This document shows positions 53,847 through 62,589 of a stretch of DNA of 64,000 nt, one piece after another. Position numbers and translations under genes: made by a program. This stretch comes from an uncultured Paracoccaceae bacterium (GTDB lineage: Bacteria > Pseudomonadota > Alphaproteobacteria > Rhodobacterales > Rhodobacteraceae): the NCBI GenBank assembly GCA_947501555.1, contig CANMWG010000002.1:568224-632223 (forward strand). Reading direction: 5' to 3'. The notes under the pieces were generated by a model. The model was not told where the DNA came from, ran no database searches, and saw only the letters and a program-made list of their open reading frames with translations. Within the stretch, counting starts at the first letter, position 1. Each line of letters starts with the position of its first letter.

Positions 53847-54868
53847 TGGGTTGGTTCCTTTTCATAGATTGTATCAAGTGCGGCGCGGGCGCTTTGGAAA
53901 TTCAATCCAAACTTGTCGCCAACAGCCGCCGCCGCATCGTCGAGTGCTGTCTTTGAAATCCCCAGTCCGGCCAGTGATTGCGGGCCATTGGGAAAAGTCA
54001 GGATGCGATCAAGTGCCCGATCGAGGGGCAGATCATCTTGGCCCAAGACTTTACGAAGCGCTTCGGCCTTGTCGCTGTTGACATATTGGGCGCGCGCGAC
54101 CGCAGGCAGGATCAGTCCGGCGATGTCAGCCGTGTCGCCCGGCACCTTGGCGAGAATTGCAGCCATTGCGATCGCGGGTCCGACACCCTTTTCCTGACTT
54201 AGGCCCGCATTGAGGTTGGCGGCCATGACTTCGCGATGCAAATCAACGTCTGCTGCCGCGTTGATCTTTGGCAGATTATTGACACACCGGTTCAATCCAT
54301 CCAGCGCCATGCCGTCGGCAGGCGGGTTATAGGCCAAAGCAAGGTAGCTTTCATAACAGCGCACAAGGCTAAGCACCGCTGCTTTGCGCAATTGCATGCC
54401 GTCAGCGGCCAAAGTGACTGTCGGATCGCAAATCAGAACCGACGGCAACCCTGCCCGCCACGTCTCTAAGTTTCGCGTGCAGGGCCCGGGCAACCCGTCA
54501 ACACCCGGGATTGCATATAGCGATAATCGGGTATTGTGCTTTTTGGCGTAGGTATAACGAAATTTGCGGCCGAGTTCGATGGCACGGGCGGCCCCGAAGG
54601 CAATAATGACATCAGGCATCAAACCAGATGCCGTTACATCTTTTACGATGGTGTACTGATCGCTTTCAGGCGAAAACGTTACAAGCTGCGGTTTGACGGT
54701 CGGGGGCAATCCGGCGCGCACCCTATCCTCAAGCTCTGGATGGGCTGGCGCGTGTGCTGTGATCAACAAAGGCAGGCGGCACCCTTCTCGCTCCAGCTCC
54801 GAATGCAAAGCTTCTTCCAGCACGTCATCAGCAAAGTGGACGCGTGTAGGATAGGTGATGAGGGTCAT
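53843..54868 (-). CDS. Degenerate iron-ADH / maleylacetate-reductase-like protein
   Basis: A 341-residue protein with the overall group III alcohol dehydrogenase layout but altered key sites. The NAD-binding GGGS is replaced by AFGAARAIELG, and the TAGTGSE loop by VDGLPGPCTRN. The first metal ligand is kept (LICDPTVTL, Asp), but the regions that normally supply His ligands read KGVGPAIAMAAILAK and GDTADIAGLILPAV, without any His. It is coupled by overlap to an aldehyde dehydrogenase, as real ADHs often are. It may use another metal or none, or have become a binding or structural protein. Confidence 0.7.
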   Translation of the reverse strand: MTLITYPTRVHFADDVLEEALHSELEREGCRLPLLITAHAPAHPELEDRVRAGLPPTVKPQLVTFSPESDQYTIVKDVTASGLMPDVIIAFGAARAIELGRKFRYTYAKKHNTRLSLYAIPGVDGLPGPCTRNLETWRAGLPSVLICDPTVTLAADGMQLRKAAVLSLVRCYESYLALAYNPPADGMALDGLNRCVNNLPKINAAADVDLHREVMAANLNAGLSQEKGVGPAIAMAAILAKVPGDTADIAGLILPAVARAQYVNSDKAEALRKVLGQDDLPLDRALDRILTFPNGPQSLAGLGISKTALDDAAAAVGDKFGLNFQSARAALDTIYEKEPTQ

Positions 54869-54951
54869 GGGCTCTCAGCACGAATTGGAGGAATTTCAAG
54901 AATGAATGGGTCGGCGGGGGCGAGCACCGCCGACCTCTGTTTAACAGTCAA

Positions 54952-56220
54952 TCAATAAGACGACTGACAGACAGGTGTTTCACGACCGGGAAGGCCGATT
55001 GCCGCAAATGCAGCGGGATCAATCCCAAGCGTCTGGTTTACGTTCTCAATCACCGAAACGACTTCGGTGGCGAGGCTGCCGTCATCTTGCTCTCGCACCT
55101 CGACCACAAAGTTGGAGCCAATGGCCTGACGGTTTTCATCAAGTTTGATGTCGCCATTCGGTGCTTCCAATGTCAGATTTGAAAGGCATTCGCGGAACCC
55201 TGCCTGACCATCGGACAAATCGCCCCCAACTGCCTCCATGCACTGCAGCATGGCAGAGGTAGAGTTGTAATATGCCAGCGAGAACAAGGTTGGCGCTGGG
55301 AAGCGGTCGGCTTCGTCAAACGTGTCTTGATACAGGCTTACAAAGTCGGTCCAGCGCGGATCATCTGAAGTGTCCGCCATCATGCCTGAGGATGGCACAC
55401 CTGTCAGCGCTGCTTTCGCAGAGCCTTCGGAATTCAGGACAGTTCCATCAACCATGATCGACCCACCAATCAAGTTCGCATCGCCACCGGCCTGCTGATA
55501 CTGGTTCAGGAAGTTCACAGCGTCACCGCCGCCAAGACCCAAATAGATGGCATCTACATCGTCAGGCAAAGCTGCGATGATCGATCCAAAGTCCTTGGTT
55601 CCAAGTGGTACCCAGAAACGTTCTGTGATCTCACCACCAGCCGCGCAGTATTCCGTCGCAAAGCCGAAGACCTGCGTATAGATGAACGAATAGTCCTCGC
55701 CGATTGTCGCGACGGTTTCATATCCTTTTTCGTTGTAGACATAGTTGCCCAAGCCAACGGACCACTGCGCCCCATCGGTATTGAAGCGGAAGAAGTTGTC
55801 GGACGGATCGACGAAGGTTGTCTCCATCGCGCCAGAGCTGCCATTGATGAATGTCGTACCCGGCTGCGTTTTGGAATAGTCGCGCAGCGCGATCCCTTCA
55901 GACCCGGAAAGTGGGCCGATGATGATATCAACACCGTCTTGCTCAACCAGCTTGCGTGCTGCACGCAACGCGCTGTCGGGCGATCCATCAGTCGATACGG
56001 TAATGACCTCAACGTCGCGCCCCGCGATCTCGTTTCCGGCAGCCTCAAGTGCTGTGGTAATGCCGCGAATACTGTCTTCGCCAAGCTGCGTATATGTTCC
56101 CTCAAGCGTCGCAAGCGCGCCGATCTTAAGCGTGCCTGCGTGACCGTCCGCAAGCACAGGTGCGCCAAGAGCGGACATCAGCGCGACAGCTGACAGCGAT
56201 CCTAGATGTAACTTTTTCAT
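54952..56220 (-). CDS. Periplasmic substrate-binding protein, Liv-type (first importer)
   Basis: A 422-residue protein with a Sec signal peptide (SLSAVALMSALGAPVLADG). The mature part is a type I periplasmic-binding fold of the amino acid/amide family: KIGALATLEGTYTQLGEDSI, VIIGPLSGSEGIALRDYSKT, and DAIYLGLGGGDAVNFLNQY. It is the probable binding partner of the LivHMGF set 4 kb further along the same strand. Three Cys in the mature chain could form one disulfide. The ligand class is not readable. Confidence 0.92.
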   Translation of the reverse strand: MKKLHLGSLSAVALMSALGAPVLADGHAGTLKIGALATLEGTYTQLGEDSIRGITTALEAAGNEIAGRDVEVITVSTDGSPDSALRAARKLVEQDGVDIIIGPLSGSEGIALRDYSKTQPGTTFINGSSGAMETTFVDPSDNFFRFNTDGAQWSVGLGNYVYNEKGYETVATIGEDYSFIYTQVFGFATEYCAAGGEITERFWVPLGTKDFGSIIAALPDDVDAIYLGLGGGDAVNFLNQYQQAGGDANLIGGSIMVDGTVLNSEGSAKAALTGVPSSGMMADTSDDPRWTDFVSLYQDTFDEADRFPAPTLFSLAYYNSTSAMLQCMEAVGGDLSDGQAGFRECLSNLTLEAPNGDIKLDENRQAIGSNFVVEVREQDDGSLATEVVSVIENVNQTLGIDPAAFAAIGLPGRETPVCQSSY

Positions 56221-56363
56221 TGGTGATCCTCCCTATTGGTTCACGCCAGCCATCAGTGTCTTGAAGATGACGGCGGCATGTTTGAAAGGGTGAACCAAGT
56301 CAGTTCAATGGCAGATCACGACTTGTGTGTCGGTGTAACCAAGCGTCTCTTTTTATGGTGAGA

Positions 56364-56819
56364 TCACTCTCGTAGCTTTGGGTTTGCTAGATAGTAAAGC
56401 GCCCCCATCGCGATAGTGACACAAGCCAACAGCGCCAAGATGACGGCCGCGAGCGCCCAACTGACATCCGTATTGCCAATACCGGCAAGGAACAACAAAA
56501 AGAGCCCCATAAGCCCAACCGCAAAAGGTGGCACCAGTGCCAACGGTCGGTCCACAAACATGACTGCAGCAAATCGAAACGCAGCAACCGCAATCAGAAA
56601 ATGCGCAAGCATCACCAACGTTGGGGTGCAGCGCACCATATTTGCGACGGATGCATCCTCAACCGTGCAAACCGCTGTCCCAAAGACGAGCATGTAGTAT
56701 TTCATGATCAACGCGATCGCCAAGGCAAGCCCCAACAGCATTTGCGCCACGATCATCACGACCCAGGCCGGTCGGGCAAATGCAGCAAGAAACTCTGGTG
56801 TTGGTGTTTGTTCGCGCAT
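56364..56819 (-). CDS. Small integral membrane protein, unknown
   Basis: A 151-residue protein with four predicted membrane helices, at about 15-40 (PAWVVMIVAQMLLGLALAIA), 62-85, 90-115 (LALVPPFAVGLMGLFLLFLA) and 122-143. ATG at 56819 is preferred, with AGGACG just upstream; a 26-residue extension to 56897 is less likely. Two Cys (CTVEDASVANMVRC) lie in a periplasmic loop and may pair. I do not recognise a family. It is not obviously linked to the operons on either side. Confidence 0.6.
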   Translation of the reverse strand: MREQTPTPEFLAAFARPAWVVMIVAQMLLGLALAIALIMKYYMLVFGTAVCTVEDASVANMVRCTPTLVMLAHFLIAVAAFRFAAVMFVDRPLALVPPFAVGLMGLFLLFLAGIGNTDVSWALAAVILALLACVTIAMGALYYLANPKLRE

Positions 56820-56956
56820 GCCGTCGTCCTGTTTATGATTTGAGCGGAAAAACTGGCGATTGAACGCTCCGAACGCAATGACGTCAGTCTTTACCACGTC
56901 ACATAGCGTCTGATGTATCGGCGCTTTGCCAGATGCCCCAATTTGACCTCATCGGA

Positions 56957-56982
56957 CATGCGACCCCGATCGAGGTCGCATG
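56957..56982 (-). terminator. Inverted repeat after the second binding-protein gene
   Basis: CATGCGACC (56957-56965) and GGTCGCATG (56974-56982) form a perfect 9-base stem with an 8-base loop, starting 18 bases past the stop. No T-tract follows. It is a likely 3' stability hairpin or terminator of the second importer operon. Confidence 0.55.
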
Positions 56983-57000
56983 AGTGTTCAGTGCAGGTTA

Positions 57001-58239
57001 CTACTGATCAAGTTCCAGAACGGCATCGCCATCAACCAAAGCCACTTGGTCGAGGCTCTCTTCACCTTCCCAGCGGAAGATACCGAAGATCCCAGCGGGA
57101 ACGCCTGTGCCTGTATATTCCATCGATCCGGTGACACCGTCATAGTTGATGTCTTCACCTGCACGGATCGCCGCAATGCCGTCGGCATACGTATGCACGA
57201 CTGTGCCATCGCCGCCCGTCACATCATACATCGCTTGTGTCCAGGCCTCTGACTCGACTGTGCCGGCCTTTTCGATAGCAAGTGCCGTCGACACCAATAG
57301 GTCATAGTATTGCATCGCATAAGAATTACCCGCGTCACCGATCTTAGATGCATGCGGTGATGCGGTTGCGGTGGATTCGTAGAAATCCCAAGCCGGGCTG
57401 CCGGAGTTTGAATATGCCGCTAGAACGACGTCTTCGTGTTTCGCGGCGGCTTCGGCTGTCAACGTTTGGATAAACCCGGGCTCTTGCCATTCTTGCGTGC
57501 CCACAATGAACCAGCTGTTACCAGCTTCCGCGGCATTTTTCACAAAGGCACCGCCATCGGCTGGCGCAGAGAAGACAACAACGGCGTCCGGCTCAAGCCC
57601 AGCGATCCGACTGACCACACTGCGGTAGTTTGGCTGGTTTGGTTGGATATCAATGGTGGCAAGCACATCCATGCCCAGTTTTTCAGCCGCGATGACACCT
57701 GCGTTCTTTTGAAGCTGAGACCCCGCCACTTCGGTAGCGACAAGCACAATACTATTTTTGCCCGCGTTTGATGCGTGCAAGATTGCCGCCGCACCTTGGG
57801 CCGAATCCATAGGCGATCCACGGAACAAAGGCTCATCGCCACTGCCGCCATATTCGGCCTCAATCGCGCCACCGTGGACCGATGGCAGCAACGGGCCACC
57901 GCTATCACCCACATTTTCAAGGATATAGTCGCGGTAAGACAGGTAGTTATGCGCCGCGTTCAGCAAGATATCGATGTTCTCGCTATCAACCAGCTTCCGT
58001 GCGGCCCGCGCCTCGCCAATGGTGCCGATATCCTGATGGATGGGCGTCAAATTCCGGCCAAGCGGCGGGTCCTCGTTGATCACATCAAGCGCAAAGTCGG
58101 TCACAGCGTCGAAGAATTCACCGAACCCACCGTATTCGCCAGTGTGATATGTCAAATGTCCGACCTTAATGTCCTGTGCCGATACATTCGTCGCCACAAG
58201 CATCGCCGCGACGCTAGATAATAGAATGTTCTTAGTCAT
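57001..58239 (-). CDS. Periplasmic substrate-binding protein, Liv-type (second importer)
   Basis: A 412-residue protein with signal peptide LLSSVAAMLVATNVSAQD. The fold has KVGHLTYHTGEYGGFGEFFD, RAARKLVDSENIDILLNAAH and VVVFSAPADGGAFVKNAAEA. It differs clearly from the first binding protein, so the two importers probably have different ligands. ATG at 58239 has GGGAGGAAA upstream; a 12-residue extension is rejected. It is last in its operon, an unusual place for the most abundant component; the 51-base gap may hold a local signal. Confidence 0.9.
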   Translation of the reverse strand: MTKNILLSSVAAMLVATNVSAQDIKVGHLTYHTGEYGGFGEFFDAVTDFALDVINEDPPLGRNLTPIHQDIGTIGEARAARKLVDSENIDILLNAAHNYLSYRDYILENVGDSGGPLLPSVHGGAIEAEYGGSGDEPLFRGSPMDSAQGAAAILHASNAGKNSIVLVATEVAGSQLQKNAGVIAAEKLGMDVLATIDIQPNQPNYRSVVSRIAGLEPDAVVVFSAPADGGAFVKNAAEAGNSWFIVGTQEWQEPGFIQTLTAEAAAKHEDVVLAAYSNSGSPAWDFYESTATASPHASKIGDAGNSYAMQYYDLLVSTALAIEKAGTVESEAWTQAMYDVTGGDGTVVHTYADGIAAIRAGEDINYDGVTGSMEYTGTGVPAGIFGIFRWEGEESLDQVALVDGDAVLELDQ

Positions 58240-58290
58240 GGTTTCCTCCCAGTAGACCGCGCAAATGCGCAGCATTTTTTGAGGCTGAGG

Positions 58291-58983
58291 TCAGATGTGG
58301 TATGCTTTCATCAGCCGCTTCATGCTCAAGTCCTTCGCGGCCTCAAGCAAATGCATCCGACCAAGGCTCAGCACGAGTACGCGGTCGGCTATCTCTAATG
58401 TTTTCTTGGCATTTTGTTCGGCCAGGACGATTGAAATCTCACGTGATTTTCTGGCCTCGGTGATGGTTTGAAACAGGATGTCGACATAGAGCGGCGACAA
58501 CCCGGCCGAAGGTTCATCCAAAAGAAGCAATTGCGGGTCCTGCATTAAGGCGCGACCCACGGCAAGCATCTGGCCCTCGCCCCCCGACAGGCTGCCGGCG
58601 CGTTGTTCCTTGCGCTCGGCCAGGCGAGGAAACAGGTCGTAGACCTCGGTTAGCCGGTCTTCTTTTGGCCGGGTCCCCACCAAAGCACCCAACGATAGGT
58701 TCTCTGCCACGGATAGGTTCGGAAAGACGTTTCCCTCTTGGGGCACATAGGCAATACCTCGTTTGGAAAGTTCGTAGGCAGGGCTGGCCGATACATCCTG
58801 ACCTTGCCACGTAATTGCACCGCTGCGCACCGGAATAACCTTGGCCAACGTCGCCAAAAGCGTCGTTTTACCCGCGCCATTGGCCCCCAGAACCGCCAAA
58901 ATTTCGTTGCCAACACCAAAGCTCAGCTCGGAAATGATCTGAACGTCACCGTAACCGCTGCCAAGATTTTGGACGTCAAACAT
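58291..58983 (-). CDS. LivF-type ABC ATPase (second importer)
   Basis: A 230-residue ATPase with Walker A GANGAGKTT, signature LSGGEGQMLAVGRAL, Walker B LLLLDEPSAGLSP and the LivF-specific VLAEQNAKKT. Unlike the first LivF it carries no extra domain, which gives a normal reference length of about 230 for this position. It lies three bases from LivG. Confidence 0.94.
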   Translation of the reverse strand: MFDVQNLGSGYGDVQIISELSFGVGNEILAVLGANGAGKTTLLATLAKVIPVRSGAITWQGQDVSASPAYELSKRGIAYVPQEGNVFPNLSVAENLSLGALVGTRPKEDRLTEVYDLFPRLAERKEQRAGSLSGGEGQMLAVGRALMQDPQLLLLDEPSAGLSPLYVDILFQTITEARKSREISIVLAEQNAKKTLEIADRVLVLSLGRMHLLEAAKDLSMKRLMKAYHI

Positions 58984-58986
58984 CGC

Positions 58987-59736
58987 TTAGACCCCCATAT
59001 ATTTTTCAGCAACGACACGGTTTTTCTTGACCGCATCAGGTTTGCCCTCAAACAGGATCGAACCTTCCGACAGGAAGTGAACGTAGGAACAGTTTTTCCA
59101 AATCAAATCGAGATCGTGTTCGATGATCATGACTGTCATCTCGCCCGCATCGACCTTTTCCCGCACAAGCTTCATCACATCCTGCGTGATCTCATCGGGT
59201 AGGCCTGCCGTGGGCTCATCCATCAAGAACAGCTTGGGTTTCACGATCACGCAGCGCAGAATATCGAGCAGTTTCTTTTCACCGCCAGACATCGCGTAGC
59301 CGTCCGGGTCGCTGAATGGGAACCGCGCCAATAGCGTTGCAATCTCGGCCTCAAGCGCATCATCGATTGGCGCCAATGTCCAAACACTGCGCCAGTCCTG
59401 TTTGTCAGATGGTGTCGCCGCCATGCGCAGGCTGTCGCGGATGGTCAGGCTATCGAAATTCTGGATCCGCTGGTTGGTCTTGACCAGCCCCATGCGCGCC
59501 ACTTCATAAGACTGGTACCCCATCAGTGATGTCGGTACCCCATCATCCCCATCAAGACGCACATCGCCGGTCGTGGCTTGGATGCGACGGGTCAGACATC
59601 CTAGCAATGTGGATTTACCTGCCCCATTTGGCCCAATCAGCCCTTCGATCCCATGTCCACCGAAACTGGCGTTCTGAATGTCCAAGACCGGGTGTCCGGT
59701 ATAGGATTTCGTGAGGTTGGTGGCGGATAGTTTCAT
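58987..59736 (-). CDS. LivG-type ABC ATPase (second importer)
   Basis: A 249-residue ATPase with Walker A GPNGAGKST, signature MSGGEKKLLDI, Walker B LFLMDEPTAGLP and IIEHDLDLI. It overlaps LivM by 4 bases. The stretch KTNQRIQNFDSLTIRDSL fits the Q-loop region where LivM couples. Confidence 0.94.
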   Translation of the reverse strand: MKLSATNLTKSYTGHPVLDIQNASFGGHGIEGLIGPNGAGKSTLLGCLTRRIQATTGDVRLDGDDGVPTSLMGYQSYEVARMGLVKTNQRIQNFDSLTIRDSLRMAATPSDKQDWRSVWTLAPIDDALEAEIATLLARFPFSDPDGYAMSGGEKKLLDILRCVIVKPKLFLMDEPTAGLPDEITQDVMKLVREKVDAGEMTVMIIEHDLDLIWKNCSYVHFLSEGSILFEGKPDAVKKNRVVAEKYMGV

Positions 59737-60773
59737 GATTTACCGTCCGCCGCGCCGTCATTTTCCTGCGCCGCTGTGCTGTCTGCCGGTTGGTTTGTGT
59801 TGGGGTTCTGGATGGCGTTCTTGCCGTTTTGAAACAGCGTCATTGCCCCTCTGCCTGCCGCGATGCCGGCAGACCTGATCTCGGCCCATACGTGTTCGGG
59901 TGGTGTCGTGGGGGCCAGCAATCCTGTTGGCCGATAGATCAGAACGGCCATCAGCAGTAGCCCATAAAGGAACAGTTTCATGTTGGGCACGACCACCGCC
60001 AATTCCGGCGAGACTGGTGCGTAGGTTTCTATCAGGATGTCAAAAAGCCCGAAGGTGACGAAAACACCGACGACGGCCCCTAAAGAGTGCCCTTTGCCGC
60101 CAAGGATCAGCGCAATCCAAACAGCGAAGGTCACAGATGGCACAATCATGTTCGGTGTCAAAAATTGGTTTAGCGGCGCAGAAAGCGCGCCCAAAAGGCA
60201 CATCACAACCGAAGCGATGACAAACCAGAACATCTTGACCTGAAAGGTGTTCTTCCCAAGCGATGCACAAAGCTCTTCATTGTCGCGGATCGCTTGCAGC
60301 AACTTGCCTGTAGGGGATCTGTGCAATCTGAGCACAAGGATTTGGAGCCCCACCACAACCGCTAGCAGGAACGCGAAATAAAGATACTCGGTCCCACCCC
60401 CAATGCGAAACGGATAGCGGATCGTGCCAAGCCCGACGACGCCCATTGTGGCCCATTTTTCGGTCACGACCAGCAATGATACGATCGCTGCAAATGCAAT
60501 AGTGGCACAAAGCGTTGCTTGCGGGTCTAATCGCAAGACCAACCACCCCATGAGCCACGATACCGCAATCGACAACACGAGCACTAGAAACAGGGCGTCC
60601 ACAAATGACATGTCAAGCTGCACCTGCAGAACGCCCATGGCATACATGCCCAAGCCCCAAAACCCGACGACACCGAAATTTGCGATCCCCAGCAGCCCGA
60701 ATTGGATGTGCAACGCCAAAGCCAGACCGACATAGATCAACAGCAAAGAAAGGGTGAAAATCAGATATGCCAT
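59733..60773 (-). CDS. LivM-type permease (second importer)
   Basis: A 346-residue membrane protein: IQFGLLGIANFGVVGFWGLG, LHRSPTGKLLQAIRDNEELC (coupling loop), WIALILGGKGHSLGAVVGVF. A C-terminal cytoplasmic tail of about 50 residues is Asn/Gln/Ala-rich and looks unstructured (NTNQPADSTAAQENDGAADG), longer than in typical LivM. It is next to LivH with no gap. Confidence 0.93.
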   Translation of the reverse strand: MAYLIFTLSLLLIYVGLALALHIQFGLLGIANFGVVGFWGLGMYAMGVLQVQLDMSFVDALFLVLVLSIAVSWLMGWLVLRLDPQATLCATIAFAAIVSLLVVTEKWATMGVVGLGTIRYPFRIGGGTEYLYFAFLLAVVVGLQILVLRLHRSPTGKLLQAIRDNEELCASLGKNTFQVKMFWFVIASVVMCLLGALSAPLNQFLTPNMIVPSVTFAVWIALILGGKGHSLGAVVGVFVTFGLFDILIETYAPVSPELAVVVPNMKLFLYGLLLMAVLIYRPTGLLAPTTPPEHVWAEIRSAGIAAGRGAMTLFQNGKNAIQNPNTNQPADSTAAQENDGAADGKS

Positions 60774-61628
60774 CTATGCCATCCTCGGTCCGCGACGCCA
60801 GAGGATGAAAATAAAGGCAGAGAGCAGCGCCACCTCGGCGTAAAGCGGTTTGGTGACAAGGGTGATCGCCGCCGTCAGGATGCCCGCCAAGACCGCCGCG
60901 ATCAAAGCACCGCGCACGCTGCCAACACCGCCAATAATCGACACCATCACGGTAATCAGGATCAGGTTCCACCCCATGAGCGGATTGACCAGCGCAAAGA
61001 CCCCTTGGAAAATCCCGGCCAACCCGGCAGCACTGCCCGCGATAAACCACACCGAGATTGACACCCGGTGTGGATCAATCCCGCTGACTTGCGCAAGGTC
61101 GGGATTGTCGGCCAGGCCTCGGACCTTTTCGCCAAATCCTGTGTGATAGATCAACCAATACAGGTTGAATGCGAAGGTAAAGACTAGGATCAGCGCGATG
61201 AATTGCAGGCTGGTGGCACCCGTCCCAGCGAAGGTGAAGAACGCTATCGGCGGCTCATCAAGAAACACATTCTCTGCACCGACCATCAAGATCAGCCCAT
61301 AGCGCAACACGAATGACAGCCCCACAGAAAGGATGATCAGCTCAGCCGGTTTGACGCCGCGCCGAATGGCGGGCCGAAAAACGTAAAGATAGGTAAGCAC
61401 GCTCACAGCCCCCGTCATCATGGCGGCCGGCACGATAGAAAGATAGAAGCTCATCCCAAGCGAGAGGTTCAGAAATGACGCAAAATACGCCCCGTAGGTA
61501 ATACCTTCGCCATAACCGAAGTTGATGAAACCATTGAGGTAATAGATCAGCGTAAAGCCCATCGCGGCAAGGATGAGCGGTGATGCCTGTAAGACGCCAA
61601 TAAAGATCGCGTCAATAATGAATGACAA
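60774..61628 (-). CDS. LivH-type permease (second importer)
   Basis: A 284-residue permease: GVLQASPLILAAMGFTLIYY, NGFINFGYGEGITYGAYFAS, and GGVGSVRGALIAAVLAG. I chose TTG at 61628 because GGGGAGG lies about six bases before it and the protein then begins at the usual point; an ATG 29 codons upstream would add a polar stretch not expected in the family. It is the first gene of the second importer operon (LivH-LivM-LivG-LivF-binding protein). Confidence 0.9.
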   Translation of the reverse strand: MSFIIDAIFIGVLQASPLILAAMGFTLIYYLNGFINFGYGEGITYGAYFASFLNLSLGMSFYLSIVPAAMMTGAVSVLTYLYVFRPAIRRGVKPAELIILSVGLSFVLRYGLILMVGAENVFLDEPPIAFFTFAGTGATSLQFIALILVFTFAFNLYWLIYHTGFGEKVRGLADNPDLAQVSGIDPHRVSISVWFIAGSAAGLAGIFQGVFALVNPLMGWNLILITVMVSIIGGVGSVRGALIAAVLAGILTAAITLVTKPLYAEVALLSAFIFILWRRGPRMA

Positions 61629-61840
61629 TCGTGCCTCCCCAGAAAACAAGGGCCAAAGCGATTGGCTTCTTGCCTGATGAGGCTCCCCCACGAAACGGTC
61701 TTCAGAGAATGCCAAAAGGGATCATGGTATTACCAGTCATCTTCTTTTCTGGACGAAGGGCTGTCGGATGGCTTGATCGGCAATACACAGGTGCGGCAAT
61801 CTGATTTGGATTACGGCGGCACCAATGAAAGGACGCCTTC

Positions 61841-62518
61841 ATGTTGGATCTGATGAAAGAAAACCGTTTGCCGATCGGCATTTCTGTCGGGGCGCTCGCA
61901 TTGGCAACCTATTTTGGACTTCTGCCTGTCATGCAAAACTCGACGGACACAAGTTCGGCGGCATCAACGGATATCGCGGCGCTTGAGGATCGGATCAACG
62001 CATTGGAGGCAAATGCAACTGGGCCCGTCGCCTCAAATGATATCCCTGAAGGCGCAGACAATGCGCGGCTGCGGCAAGAGATTGACCTGATCGTGCGCGG
62101 CCTCAGCAACCAAACCGGACGTGTTTCACGGCTAAAGGATGTCGTAGAAGGGATAACGGACGATGGCGGACAGCTGATACCGTCTGCTTTGGTTCTAGAT
62201 GAAATAGCGCTCGCGAAGCGCGGGCTCGCCAATCTGACACGCCGGATCAATGAGCTGACGGACCGCATGGACGCACTTGATACGGCAGCAGCGGATATCA
62301 CACGGTTGCAGCAGCAAATGGCGCTTGTGGACCGCGCACTTGCAAGGGTGGCAGCAAATACAAATGCGGCGCGCGACGAAAGAGCCGCCCTTATGACCGC
62401 TGTCAGTCCGGCATCGCAAGGCACAGGATCATCTGCAAGCGCGCCTGCATCCGCCGCCGCAGACCTTGAGGATATCACAGCTAAGCTTGATGCCATTTTG
62501 CAGCAGTTGGGCAATTAA
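61841..62518 (+). CDS. Coiled-coil membrane protein, unknown
   Basis: A 225-residue protein with one N-terminal membrane helix (IGISVGALALATYFGLLPVM), then polar coiled coil: about 45-55, 75-110 and 125-185 with heptad patterns (LANLTRRINELTDRMDALD and ITRLQQQMALVDRALARVA). A Ser/Ala-rich linker precedes a last helix (LEDITAKLDAILQQLGN). The bulk is probably periplasmic. It is divergent from LivH across 212 bases. I cannot assign it to a family. Confidence 0.75.
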   Translation: MLDLMKENRLPIGISVGALALATYFGLLPVMQNSTDTSSAASTDIAALEDRINALEANATGPVASNDIPEGADNARLRQEIDLIVRGLSNQTGRVSRLKDVVEGITDDGGQLIPSALVLDEIALAKRGLANLTRRINELTDRMDALDTAAADITRLQQQMALVDRALARVAANTNAARDERAALMTAVSPASQGTGSSASAPASAAADLEDITAKLDAILQQLGN

Positions 62519-62589
62519 TTGTTTTGCCACGGCATCTAGGGTCAGAGCGACGGTCGTCCTATCAAACGACAGATCAGAGCGTGATCATG

